A stretch of DNA of 64,000 bases, from the NCBI RefSeq assembly GCF_043575855.1, contig NZ_CP144375.1, forward strand, positions 6,448,001-6,512,000, read 5' to 3'. This DNA is from Kutzneria buriramensis. Lineage in GTDB: Bacteria; Actinomycetota; Actinomycetes; Mycobacteriales; Pseudonocardiaceae. Shown here piece by piece: positions 15,871-24,060 of the stretch; position 1 is the first letter of the stretch, and each line of letters starts with the position of its first letter. The notes under the pieces are model-generated. The model saw only the letters and a list, made by a program, of their open reading frames with translations, did no database searches and was not told the DNA's origin. The translations under genes and the position numbers were made by a program.

Positions 15871-17313
15871 TCAGTCCGCCTTTCCGATGCCGGCGTACAC
15901 CTCGGGCTTGCGGCCGCGCAGCACGGAAGCCCGTGCGAAGCCGGCAATGCCCGCCAGGACGAGGATTCCGGGCAGGATCCAGCGCAGCGGCGAGTCGCCG
16001 GCGGTGCCGAGCAGCACGTCGAAGTTCCAGATGATCAGGACGAAGATCACCAGCAGGAACACGGTCGCCAGCGCCGGCGCGACGGTGTGCCGCCACGGCG
16101 TCTCCTCGTGCTGCCGCTTGCGGAAGAAGCCGATGACCGACACCGACACGGCCGCCATCACCAGCACCACGCCGGTCGACGCCATGGTGCCCAGCCAGCT
16201 GAACAACTCCGTGAACGGATCCCGGCCGAAGGCGGCGAAGACCGCCACCACGATCAGCCCGAAAGCCGTCTGCAGCAACGAACCCGCGGCCGGCGCGCCG
16301 GTGCGGCGGTTGGTGCGGGCGAGCACCTCCGGCAGCACTCCCTCCCGACCCAGCGCGAAGAAGTAGCGGGCGATGGCGTTGTGGAAGCTCAGCAGCGACG
16401 CGAACTGGCTGGTGATGAACAGGGCGTAGGCGACGCTGGAGAACAGGCCGCCGAGCCGCGTCGCGGTGAGGTCGAACAGCAGGCCGGGCCCGGACTGCTG
16501 GGCGGCGCCGATGATGTTGGACGGTCCGGCCGCGTCGGCCATCGCCAGTGCCGACAGGGCGTACAGCATAGCGGTCAACGCGACGGCGAGGTAGGTGGCG
16601 CGGGCGACGGTCTTGCGCGGATCCCGGGCCTCCTCGCTGTAGGTCGCCGCGCCCTCGAAGCCGGTGAACACGGCGATCGAGAACGCGAACACGGCGCCGA
16701 CGCCGGTGGTGAACAGGTTGCTCGGCGCCAACGGCGCCAGCGACGGGGCTCCGCCGCCGTCGGGCGATCCGAGCAGCGTCACGACCGTCACGACGATCAC
16801 CAGGCACTCCAGCACCAGCAGCACGCCGAGCACCTTGGCGTTCAGGTCCACGCGCAGCACGCCCAGTGTGCCGATGACCAGCGCGATCACCAGCGCCCAC
16901 AGCCACCACGGCGTGTCCATGCCGAGCAGCGGGTTCAGCCAGTTCGACAGCGACCAGCCGAACAGGCCGTAGATGCTGATCTGGATGGCGTTGTACGCGA
17001 CGAGCGCCACGAACGAGACCGCGACGCCGCTGGAACGTCCCAATCCGTTCACGACATACGGGTAGAAAGCGCCGGCATTGGTGATGTATCTGCTCATCGC
17101 GGCATAACCGACCGCGAACAGCGCGAGCACCGGCGCCAGCAGCACGAAGGACAGCGGCACGCCCATCACGCCGGTCACCGCGTACGTCGCGGTCACGCCG
17201 CCGGCGATTGCGTAGAGCGGGCCGGAGGCGCCGACTACGAAGAACAGAATTTGCACGACTCCGAGGCGCGGGCGGGCAAGGCCGCGTTCCCGCAGCGGTG
17301 TTCGAGTGGCCAC
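15871..17313 (-). CDS. APC-family amino acid permease
   Basis: 480-residue transporter with about twelve membrane segments. The first segment after a basic N-terminus has VVQILFFVVGASGPLYAIAG, matching the GxG-containing first helix of the amino acid-polyamine-organocation family; GFEGAATYSEEARDPRKTV is the conserved loop after helix 6. GTG 17311-17313 is chosen because GGGGGAAA precedes it and the basic stretch ATRTPLRERG leads the first helix. Substrate is unknown. Confidence 0.9.
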   Translation of the reverse strand: MATRTPLRERGLARPRLGVVQILFFVVGASGPLYAIAGGVTATYAVTGVMGVPLSFVLLAPVLALFAVGYAAMSRYITNAGAFYPYVVNGLGRSSGVAVSFVALVAYNAIQISIYGLFGWSLSNWLNPLLGMDTPWWLWALVIALVIGTLGVLRVDLNAKVLGVLLVLECLVIVVTVVTLLGSPDGGGAPSLAPLAPSNLFTTGVGAVFAFSIAVFTGFEGAATYSEEARDPRKTVARATYLAVALTAMLYALSALAMADAAGPSNIIGAAQQSGPGLLFDLTATRLGGLFSSVAYALFITSQFASLLSFHNAIARYFFALGREGVLPEVLARTNRRTGAPAAGSLLQTAFGLIVVAVFAAFGRDPFTELFSWLGTMASTGVVLVMAAVSVSVIGFFRKRQHEETPWRHTVAPALATVFLLVIFVLIIWNFDVLLGTAGDSPLRWILPGILVLAGIAGFARASVLRGRKPEVYAGIGKAD

Positions 17314-17401
17314 AGATTTCCCCCAGGGGCAGTCATCCCACCATTGGCGGCCGATCGTAGCCATTCGACAGCGGATCACGCAGCCGCTAGTTTTCCCGTG
17401 C

Positions 17402-18058
17402 GTGCCCGCCGTGAACTCCCGTCCGCCCCTGGTGGAGGCCCTGTTCTACCTCGCCCACGACGAGTTCACGGGAAAACCGCAGGTGGCACGGCCGGCCCTG
17501 GAGATATGTTTGTCGGGCGCAATTATCTGCGATCTATTGTTCACCGGGCGGATATCTGTCAACGGCGGATGCCCGATCGTCACTGGAAAACACGGCCGCG
17601 ACGCCGACCGGGCATCGGCCGCCGTGGTCGCCGAGATCGCCGCGGAGCCGGTCGCATATCCGCTGCGGGAGTGGATCGACCATCTGCGGCCGGCCGTCGT
17701 CGACATGGTGGTCGACCAGCTCGCCGAGGCCGGCCTGATCAGCAAGATCGCCGAGCGCGGGCTGCTGCGCCGGACCTTCCGCTACCCGCCGGTGGACCTG
17801 CTCGTCGCGGCCGGCGGGCGGGCCGAGATCCGGTCGGCGGTGCTGGGACCGGCCAAACCGGACGTCTACAACGTGAGCCTCGCGCTGCTGGCCTGGCAGC
17901 TCGGCCTGGACGACCTGTGCGAGCCGCAGCTGGACCGCCGGCAGTTGCGGGCCTGGCTGGACCGCGCGGCGAAGCCGATGCCGCCGGCCGCCGCCGAGGT
18001 GCTGGCGGCCGTCGAGGCGGCGCTCGTGGCCTCGGTGTACGGCGGCGACCGCCGTTGA
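17402..18058 (+). CDS. GPP34-family protein
   Basis: 218 residues from GTG 17402, a leaderless start behind TTCGAC (17364-17369) and TAGTTT (17388-17393). The sequence LVEALFYLAHDEFTGKP and the later YPPVDLLVAAG and VYNVSLALLAWQLGL segments match the GPP34 (Golgi phosphoprotein 3) family. Eukaryotic members bind phosphatidylinositol-4-phosphate; bacterial function is unknown, perhaps membrane-associated. It is divergent from the permease gene. Bases around 17500-17560 are AT-richer than the rest. Confidence 0.8.
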   Translation: MPAVNSRPPLVEALFYLAHDEFTGKPQVARPALEICLSGAIICDLLFTGRISVNGGCPIVTGKHGRDADRASAAVVAEIAAEPVAYPLREWIDHLRPAVVDMVVDQLAEAGLISKIAERGLLRRTFRYPPVDLLVAAGGRAEIRSAVLGPAKPDVYNVSLALLAWQLGLDDLCEPQLDRRQLRAWLDRAAKPMPPAAAEVLAAVEAALVASVYGGDRR

Positions 18059-18098
18059 AGCCTTCCGCCGGGCCGGTGGCTCGGGTTTGATCGAGGAC

Positions 18099-19502
18099 GT
18101 GACCTTGGTGATCGGTGTCGACTCGTCAACGCAGTCGACGAAAGCGCTGGTGGTCGAGGCCGAGACGGGCCGGGTGGTCGGCGAGGGGCGGTCGCCGCAC
18201 CCCGAGGGCACCGAGGTCGACCCGCAGGCGTGGCAGGTCGCCTGCGATCGTGCGATGGCCGAGGCCCGCGGGAACGTGGCCGAGCCGATCGCCGCGATCG
18301 CGGTCGCCGGCCAGCAGCACGGGCTGGTCACCGTGGACGCCGACGGCCGGCCGGTGCGGCCCGCGCTGCTGTGGAACGACACCAGGTCGGCGGCCGAAAC
18401 CGAGCGGTTCGTCGCCAAGCACGGCCCCGAGCGGCTGGCCGAGCTGACCGGTTCGGTGCCGGTGCCGAGCTTCACCGTGACCAAGCTGGCGTGGCTGGCC
18501 GAGCACGAGCCGGCGGCCGCGGATCGGGTCGACCGCGTGATGCTGCCGCACGACTTCGTGTCCTGGCGGCTGGCCGAGCCGGGCTCGGAACCGGCGACCG
18601 ACCGCGGCGACGCGTCCGGCACGGGCTATTTCTCGCCGCACACCGGTGAATGGCTGCCGGACCTGCTGTCCGAAGCCTTCGGCGGCCGCACCCCCCGGCT
18701 GCCCCGCCTGCTGGGACCGGCCGAATCCAGCGGGCGCACCACGGACGGCATGCTGATCGCCGCAGGCACGGGGGACAACATGGGCGCGGCGCTCGCGCTC
18801 AAGGCGGGACCCGGCGACGTCGTCGTGTCGCTGGGCACCTCGGGCACGGTCTTCGCCGTGACCGAGAAGGGCAGCGCCGACGCGACCGGGTTCGTCGCCG
18901 GCTTCTGCGACGCGACCGGCCGCTACCTGCCGCTCGTCTGCACTTTGAACGCCGCGCGGGTGCTGACCGCGACGGCGGCGCTGCTCGGCACCGACCTCGC
19001 CGGCCTGGACGCCCTTGCGCTGCGCGCCGAACCGGGCTCCGGCGGCCTCGTGCTCGTGCCCTATTTGGACGGTGAGCGGACGCCCAACCTGCCGGACGCC
19101 TCGGGCACGCTGACCGGCATTCGCCGCACCAACCTCACGCCGGAGAACATGGCGCGCGCGGCCGTCGAGGGCATGCTGTGCGGGCTGGCCGACGGGCTCG
19201 CCGAGCTGCGCCGGGTTGGCGTGCAGGCCCGGCGGGTACTGCTGATCGGCGGCGCCGCGCGGTCGGCGGCCGTGCAGGCCGTCGCGTCCGGGTTGTTCGA
19301 CGCGCCGGTCGAGGTGCCCGAGCCCGCCGAGTACGTTGCGCTGGGCGCGGCCCGGCAGGCGGCGTGGGCGCTGTCCGGCGCGGCCGAGCCGCCGGACTGG
19401 CCCGTGCACGCCGAGGCGCTGCCGCCGACCGGCGGCGGGGCCGAGGTGCGCGCCGCCTACACGGCGGCTGTCGCGCAGATCCACGGCCACGTAGGCTGGT
19501 GA
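18099..19502 (+). CDS. xylB: FGGY-family sugar kinase, probable xylulokinase
   Basis: 467 residues from GTG 18099. N-terminal phosphate loop GVDSSTQSTKALVVE, the WNDTRS and LPHDFVSWRL substrate segments typical of xylulokinases, and the C-terminal ATP-site GGAARS are visible. It phosphorylates a ketopentose, most likely D-xylulose. No xylA or transporter lies nearby, so the exact sugar is uncertain. The region between GPP34 and this gene is only 40 bases. Confidence 0.87.
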   Translation: MTLVIGVDSSTQSTKALVVEAETGRVVGEGRSPHPEGTEVDPQAWQVACDRAMAEARGNVAEPIAAIAVAGQQHGLVTVDADGRPVRPALLWNDTRSAAETERFVAKHGPERLAELTGSVPVPSFTVTKLAWLAEHEPAAADRVDRVMLPHDFVSWRLAEPGSEPATDRGDASGTGYFSPHTGEWLPDLLSEAFGGRTPRLPRLLGPAESSGRTTDGMLIAAGTGDNMGAALALKAGPGDVVVSLGTSGTVFAVTEKGSADATGFVAGFCDATGRYLPLVCTLNAARVLTATAALLGTDLAGLDALALRAEPGSGGLVLVPYLDGERTPNLPDASGTLTGIRRTNLTPENMARAAVEGMLCGLADGLAELRRVGVQARRVLLIGGAARSAAVQAVASGLFDAPVEVPEPAEYVALGAARQAAWALSGAAEPPDWPVHAEALPPTGGGAEVRAAYTAAVAQIHGHVGW

Positions 19503-19525
19503 TCAACAGGCTGAGGAGGCGGTTC

Positions 19526-19756
19526 ATGGCCCGGGTGACTGCGTTCGTCACCGTGCTGGTGTTCGGCGTGCTGTTCGCGGCCCCCGCGTTCGGGCAGACC
19601 ACACCCCAGCCCGGCCCGTCGCTGAACCCGCCGCAGAACCAGAGCCTGTCCGACGACGCGCGGCAGAAGCTGATCATCGCGTTGATCGTCATCGTGCTGT
19701 TCGCGATCGTCTGGTACGGCCGGCGGATCCGGAAGAAGCGTCAGAAGAGCAGCTGA
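19526..19756 (+). CDS. Small exported protein with C-terminal membrane anchor
   Basis: 76 residues from ATG 19526, decided by GAGGAGG at 19513-19519. A signal-like segment (TVLVFGVLFAAPAFGQ) is followed by a short polar Pro/Gln-rich region and a C-terminal membrane helix (LIIALIVIVLFAIVWYG) ending in a basic tail RRIRKKRQKSS. No family recognised. It starts 23 bases after the kinase and may be co-transcribed. Confidence 0.65.
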   Translation: MARVTAFVTVLVFGVLFAAPAFGQTTPQPGPSLNPPQNQSLSDDARQKLIIALIVIVLFAIVWYGRRIRKKRQKSS

Positions 19757-19763
19757 TCCCGTT

Positions 19764-19778
19764 TCCCACGATGTGGGA
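19764..19778. promoter_or_regulatory. Operator-like inverted repeat upstream of the amidohydrolases
   Basis: TCCCAC-GAT-GTGGGA is a perfect 6-base-arm palindrome in the 181-base gap before amiB. TTGACC at 19782-19787 follows directly and may be a -35 element. The layout suggests a repressor or activator site for the amiB-amiA operon. The regulator is not encoded beside it. Confidence 0.45.
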
Positions 19779-19937
19779 CAGTTGACCGTCCGCAGACGAA
19801 TTCATGATCATCAACCGCGGGTCGGCTACAGCCAGGCATAACTTTCCGCGACCCGCTGCACCGTTCGTCGCAATCTGGCTGCCGGCTGGCCCTGAAGGGA
19901 CGAAACTCCAGCGAGCGGCCAGCACGCTTGGTGCAGG

Positions 19938-21140
19938 ATGGTTGGGGTGAGAGACCCCAAGGCCGCCTGCCGTTCATCCGTTGAGCGGTACGCGGACGCG
20001 CTCGTGGGCCTCTCCAGGAGCATTCACGCCGAGCCCGAGCTGGCCTATCGCGAGCACCGCAGCGCCGCCAAGGTGGCCGATCTCGCCGAGCGCGAGGGCT
20101 TCCAGGTGCAGCGCGGCGTCGCCGGGCTGGACACGGCGTTCACCGCCACGTACGGCGACGGAGACCTGGTCATCGGCCTGTGCGCGGAGTACGACGCGCT
20201 GCCCGAGGTCGGCCACGCCTGTGGGCACAACATCATCGCCGCCGCCTCGACCGGCGCCGCGATCGCGCTGCGTGACGTCGCCGACGAGCTGGGCGTAACG
20301 ATCAAGCTCGTGGGTACCCCGGCCGAGGAGTCCGGCGGCGGCAAGGTCCAGCTGTTGGAACGGGGCGTGTTCGACGGCGTCGGGCTGGCCATGATGGTGC
20401 ATCCCGCGCCGTACGAGGCGGTCGCGTCGCCCTCACTGGCCATCGTCGACCTCGAGGTCGAGTACACCGGCCGGGCCTCGCACGCCGCGGCCGCGCCCGA
20501 ACTGGGCGTGAACGCCGCTGACGCGCTGACCGTCGCGCAGGTCGCCATCGGCCTGGCCCGTCAGCACCTGGAGCCGAGGCAGATGGTGCACGGCATCGTG
20601 ACGCACGGCGGGGCCGCGCCCAATATTGTGCCGGCCCTGGCCTCTGCCCAGTTCTACCTGCGCGCGGCAGACTATGAGTCGTTGCGGCGCCTGGTCGACC
20701 GGATCCAGGGTTGCTTCACCGCCGGCGCCGTCGGCACCGGGTGCACGCACGAGGTGAGACAGATCTCGGCGGAGTACACCGAGCTGGCGCCGGACCCGTG
20801 GCTGGCCGACGCGTACCGCGCGGCCGTGACGGAAATCGGCCGTACGCCGATGAGTCACGAAGACGAGCTGCTCCGCCTGACCGGCAGCACCGACATGGGC
20901 AACGTCACCCGAGCGCTGCCCGGTATCCACCCATCAATTGCGATCGACTGCGGAGACGCGGTGAACCACCAACCGGAGTTCGCCGCCGCCTGCGCCACAC
21001 CGACCGGGGACCGTGCCGTGCTGGACGGCGCGCTCGCGTTGGCGTGGACGGCGGTGGCCGCGGCGACCAGTCCCGCCCAGCGGGACAGGTTGCTGGCCGG
21101 TGTGGCCAGCCGCGTGGCACGCGCTGGAGGTGCGGCGTGA
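19938..21140 (+). CDS. amiB: M20-family amidohydrolase AmiB
   Basis: 400-residue metallo-amidohydrolase of the M20D group (p-aminobenzoyl-glutamate or N-acyl amino acid hydrolases). Metal-binding motifs are LCAEYDALPEVGHACGHN and GTPAEESGGGK; the dimerisation insert follows SLAIVDLEVEYTGRASHAA. It pairs with amiA, as amiB1-amiA1 do in M. tuberculosis, next to the same neighbours. ATG 19938 lacks a clear ribosome site; GTG 19947 is an alternative. Substrate is not known. Confidence 0.9.
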   Translation: MVGVRDPKAACRSSVERYADALVGLSRSIHAEPELAYREHRSAAKVADLAEREGFQVQRGVAGLDTAFTATYGDGDLVIGLCAEYDALPEVGHACGHNIIAAASTGAAIALRDVADELGVTIKLVGTPAEESGGGKVQLLERGVFDGVGLAMMVHPAPYEAVASPSLAIVDLEVEYTGRASHAAAAPELGVNAADALTVAQVAIGLARQHLEPRQMVHGIVTHGGAAPNIVPALASAQFYLRAADYESLRRLVDRIQGCFTAGAVGTGCTHEVRQISAEYTELAPDPWLADAYRAAVTEIGRTPMSHEDELLRLTGSTDMGNVTRALPGIHPSIAIDCGDAVNHQPEFAAACATPTGDRAVLDGALALAWTAVAAATSPAQRDRLLAGVASRVARAGGAA

Positions 21141-22429
21141 CCGTGCTGGACTCGCGGCCCGAACTGCCCATGGAGGGCGACGGCCGCCGGCACGACGAGA
21201 AGTCCGACGTGCTGATCACCGATTCCGGGGTCAGCATGTCCGACGTGGCGGACTTGGGCGTCGGGCGCGGCCCGGCCTGGCTCGACGAGTGGCTGGCCTC
21301 GGGTGCGGCCGACGTCGTGGCCTGGCGGCGGCACATCCATGCCCACCCGGAGCTGTCCCGGCAGGAGAACGACACCACGGAGCTCGTGGCCGAGGTGCTC
21401 CGCTCGGTGGGTCTGCACCCGACCGTGCTGCCCGGCGGCACCGGCCTGATCTGCGACATCGGCACCGGCGAGCGCTGCGTGGCGCTGCGGGCCGACATCG
21501 ACGCCCTGCCGCTTCAGGAGAACACCGGCCTGGCCTTCGCGTCCGTCAACGACGGCGCCTGCCACGCCTGCGGCCACGACGCCCACACGGCGGTCCTGCT
21601 CGGCGCGGCGCTCGCCCTGGCGTCCGCGCCGGAGCTGCCCGGCCGGGTCCGGCTGATCTTCCAGCCGGCCGAGGAGTCCATGCCCGGCGGCGCGCTGGAC
21701 GTCATCGCGGCCGGCGGCCTCGACGGCGTGGACCGGATCTTCGGCCTGCACTGCGACCCGCGGCTGGAGGTCGGCCGCGTCGGCACCCGCGTCGGGGCCA
21801 TCACGTCGGCCGCGGACCTGCTGGAGCTCAAGCTCACCTCGCCCGGCGGGCACACGTCGCGGCCGCACCTGACCGCCGACCTCGTGCACGCCCTCGGCAC
21901 CGTGATCACCGGCCTGCCGGCGCTGCTCAGCCGGCGCGTCGACCCGCGCTCGGGCACGGTGCTGACCTGGGGTGCGGTGCACGCCGGCCAGGCCGCCAAC
22001 GCGGTGCCGCAGGACGGCCTGCTGCGCGGCACCCTCCGTACCGGCGACCACCGGGTGTGGAACGACCTGGAGCCGCTGGTCAAGGACCTCGTGCAGTCCC
22101 TGCTGTGGCCCACCGGCGTCGGCTTCGAGCTGGAGCACCGCCGCGGCGTGCCGCCGGTGGTGAACGACGCCGAGAGCACGGCGGTGCTGCGCGCCGGCAT
22201 CGAGGCGGCGCTGGGCGAGGACGCCCTGGCCGGCACCGAGCAGTCGTCCGGGGGCGAGGACTTCGGCTGGTACCTGGAGCACGTCTCCGGCTCCTTCGCC
22301 CGTCTGGGCGTCTGGTCCGGTGAGGGCCGTCAGTACGACCTCCACCAGCCCACCTTCGTCCTCGACGAACGCGCCCTCCTCGCCGGCGTCCGCGTCATGG
22401 TCCACACCGCCCTGACCTCCCTCGCCTAA
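21137..22429 (+). CDS. amiA: M20-family amidohydrolase AmiA
   Basis: 430 residues from GTG 21137, which overlaps the amiB stop in GTGA; a shorter start at the ATG of MSDVADLG (about residue 34) would fit the length of M. tuberculosis AmiA1 better. Metal sites are RRHIHAHPELS, LRADIDALPLQE, GACHACGHDAH and FQPAEESMPGG. The enzyme probably removes an acyl or amino acid group. The tandem pair may have split substrate preferences. The stop codon ends directly at a dispersed 46-bp repeat. Confidence 0.9.
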   Translation: MTVLDSRPELPMEGDGRRHDEKSDVLITDSGVSMSDVADLGVGRGPAWLDEWLASGAADVVAWRRHIHAHPELSRQENDTTELVAEVLRSVGLHPTVLPGGTGLICDIGTGERCVALRADIDALPLQENTGLAFASVNDGACHACGHDAHTAVLLGAALALASAPELPGRVRLIFQPAEESMPGGALDVIAAGGLDGVDRIFGLHCDPRLEVGRVGTRVGAITSAADLLELKLTSPGGHTSRPHLTADLVHALGTVITGLPALLSRRVDPRSGTVLTWGAVHAGQAANAVPQDGLLRGTLRTGDHRVWNDLEPLVKDLVQSLLWPTGVGFELEHRRGVPPVVNDAESTAVLRAGIEAALGEDALAGTEQSSGGEDFGWYLEHVSGSFARLGVWSGEGRQYDLHQPTFVLDERALLAGVRVMVHTALTSLA

Positions 22430-22475
22430 CCCCCGCGAGTCGCGCTCTCAGGCACACCGAATGTAGGTTTCAGGC
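22430..22475 (+). repeat. Dispersed 46-bp repeat, copy A
   Basis: Begins directly after the amiA stop. It opens with CCCCCGCGAGTCGCGCTC and contains the core CACACCGAATGT. Copies B, C and D match it at 42, 40 and 41 of 46 positions. Copy B lies inverted at the other end of the DUF559 gene. Confidence 0.85.
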
Positions 22476-22477
22476 AG

Positions 22478-22506
22478 TTATCCACACCCTGTGGGAGTTA
22501 TCCACA
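22478..22506 (+). promoter_or_regulatory. Two perfect DnaA boxes in tandem
   Basis: TTATCCACA occurs at 22478-22486 and again at 22498-22506, 20 bases apart and therefore on nearly the same helix face. They sit between repeat copy A and the DUF559 gene. A role in DnaA binding or titration is possible; no origin genes lie nearby. Confidence 0.55.
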
Positions 22507-22557
22507 GTCTGTGGAGTGGGGCTTTCGGCAGCGTGCCGCCGGCGGCACCGTGGATCC

Positions 22558-23457
22558 GTGATCGAACTACCGAACGGACTCCACGGCGCCTACCGGCGGC
22601 GCGACCTCATTGCCGCAGTCGGCCGCTATCCGGTGCGCACCGCGACCGAGCAGGGCCAACTGGTCGCCTTCCACAGGCATGTGGTGGTGCGTAGGGACCT
22701 GGCGAACCAGTTGCGCACCCGGGCCGCGGCCGCACTGCTGCTCGCCGGCGAACGAGCGGTGCTGACCAGACACACGGCGGCTCGAATGTATGGCTGCACC
22801 GCCGCCGACTTCGCCCCGATCGACGTTCTCGTGCCCTATGTGCGGCGCATATCCAGGGTGCCGGGAATCGCCGTCCACAATGGCACCTTCACCGAGGACG
22901 ACGTTGTCGAGATCGATGGCCTGCGGCTGCTCGCGCCCGATCTGGTGCTGGCCGACCTCCTCTGTCGCGCGCGCCGGCCCACCGCCCTGGCCTGCGCCGA
23001 TCAGATGCTCGGCGGACTGCCCGAGGCCCAGCGGCCCGGATTTCGTGACTCGGTGTCGCGGGCGATCAGCGCCCGTGAGGACATTCGCGGCACGAGGCAG
23101 GCTCGACTGTTGCTCGACCTGGCGACCGGGTTGCCGGAATCGCCGTTCGAGAGCCATCTGCTGCTGATGTTCTACGACCGTGAGCTGCCGGTGCCGGTTC
23201 CGCAGTATTCGATCACCACGATCGACGGCCACGAGTTGTACCGGCTCGACTTCGCCTGGCCCGAGTACCGGCTCGCCGTCGAATACGACGGGTATGCAGC
23301 CCACGCCGAGCGGAAGGATCGAGACCGGGCCCGTGACGCGGACCTCGCGGGGCGGGGCTGGCTCGTCATCCGTGCCACGATCGACGACCTCATGGCGCCG
23401 TTTCGGCTGGTCAGCGAGGTTCGAGAGGCGCTGGCCAGCCGCCGGTTGTCGGCCTGA
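22558..23457 (+). CDS. AbiEi-like / DUF559 nuclease-fold protein
   Basis: 299 residues from GTG 22558. The N-terminal half resembles the AbiEi-type antitoxin arrangement (VLTRHTAARMYGCTAADF then the VHNGTF segment). The C-terminal DUF559 domain has RLDFAWPEYRLAVEYDG and a later GWLVIRATIDDL, matching the Vsr-like PD-(D/E)XK fold with D and E/D residues in place. Such genes are common orphan genes in actinobacteria, of unknown role. It is bracketed by inverted 46-bp repeats, and repeat B covers its stop codon. A CACCGT hexamer 6 bases before the start suggests leaderless expression. Confidence 0.75.
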   Translation: MIELPNGLHGAYRRRDLIAAVGRYPVRTATEQGQLVAFHRHVVVRRDLANQLRTRAAAALLLAGERAVLTRHTAARMYGCTAADFAPIDVLVPYVRRISRVPGIAVHNGTFTEDDVVEIDGLRLLAPDLVLADLLCRARRPTALACADQMLGGLPEAQRPGFRDSVSRAISAREDIRGTRQARLLLDLATGLPESPFESHLLLMFYDRELPVPVPQYSITTIDGHELYRLDFAWPEYRLAVEYDGYAAHAERKDRDRARDADLAGRGWLVIRATIDDLMAPFRLVSEVREALASRRLSA

Positions 23458-23497
23458 GGCTTACATTCGGTGTGTCTGAGAGCGCGACTCGCGGGGG
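23452..23497 (-). repeat. Dispersed 46-bp repeat, copy B (inverted)
   Basis: Reverse orientation relative to copy A, 42 of 46 identical. It includes the DUF559 stop codon (23455-23457) and ends 5 bases before the end of the GGCT-like gene on the other strand. A and B together enclose 22430-23497. Confidence 0.85.
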
Positions 23498-23502
23498 TTG
23501 GT

Positions 23503-23952
23503 CTAGCCGGTGATGCCTCGGCAGGGGCGGGTTCTCAGGTCGTTGACGTAGTCGTCGGGGGCGCCGGCGGCTTCGGCGGCGTCGGCCACTACGCCGAGGT
23601 AGCGGGCGGAGGGGAGGCCGCCCTCGTAGGCGTCGAGCACGTAGAGCCACGCCACGACGGTGCCCTCCAGGGTCTGGGCCCGCAGCCTGATCTTCTTGTA
23701 CAGGCCGAGCGAGCCCTCCCAGCGGTCCAGCCTGGCCTCGTCCCGGGGGCTGACGTCGTAGAGCACGACGAAGACCTGCGAGTCGGGGTCCTCGACGATG
23801 GTCGCGAGCGAGCCCTCCCAGCCGAGATCCTCGCCGCCGAAGGACAGGCGCCAACCGGCGAGCCACCCGGTCCCCGCCATCGGGGAGTGCGGGGCTCGCT
23901 CCATCATCTGGTTCGGGTCCATGTTGGATCCGTACGCGGCGTAGAGCGGCAC
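23503..23952 (-). CDS. Gamma-glutamylcyclotransferase-like protein
   Basis: 149 residues from GTG 23950-23952. The N-terminal LYAAYGSNMDPNQM is the substrate-phosphate-like loop of the GGCT/AIG2 fold, and VLYDVSPRDEARLDRWEG holds the expected acidic catalytic region. Family members form 5-oxoproline from gamma-glutamyl amines. M. tuberculosis has a comparable gene (Rv3304) between lpdA and amiA1. A TAGGCT -10 (minus strand, 23960-23965) lies 7 bases before the start, so it is probably leaderless. Confidence 0.82.
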   Translation of the reverse strand: MPLYAAYGSNMDPNQMMERAPHSPMAGTGWLAGWRLSFGGEDLGWEGSLATIVEDPDSQVFVVLYDVSPRDEARLDRWEGSLGLYKKIRLRAQTLEGTVVAWLYVLDAYEGGLPSARYLGVVADAAEAAGAPDDYVNDLRTRPCRGITG

Positions 23953-24060
23953 GACCGACAGCCTAGCGACCGATGTGATCAGGGGTCGGGACGCCGAGCG
24001 CTCGGCGCGTGAGGATGTAAGTTCGTAGCGCCCGCGGACAGGCGTATTGGGAGGAACCCG

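Noticed and set aside
14458..18090. Long plus-strand open frame opposite the GNAT and permease genes
   Set aside because: Its product is Arg/Gly/Ala-rich without motifs, while the opposite strand encodes recognisable enzymes.
22478..22506. Replication origin suggested by DnaA boxes
   Set aside because: Only two boxes, and neither dnaA, dnaN nor gyrase genes are nearby.
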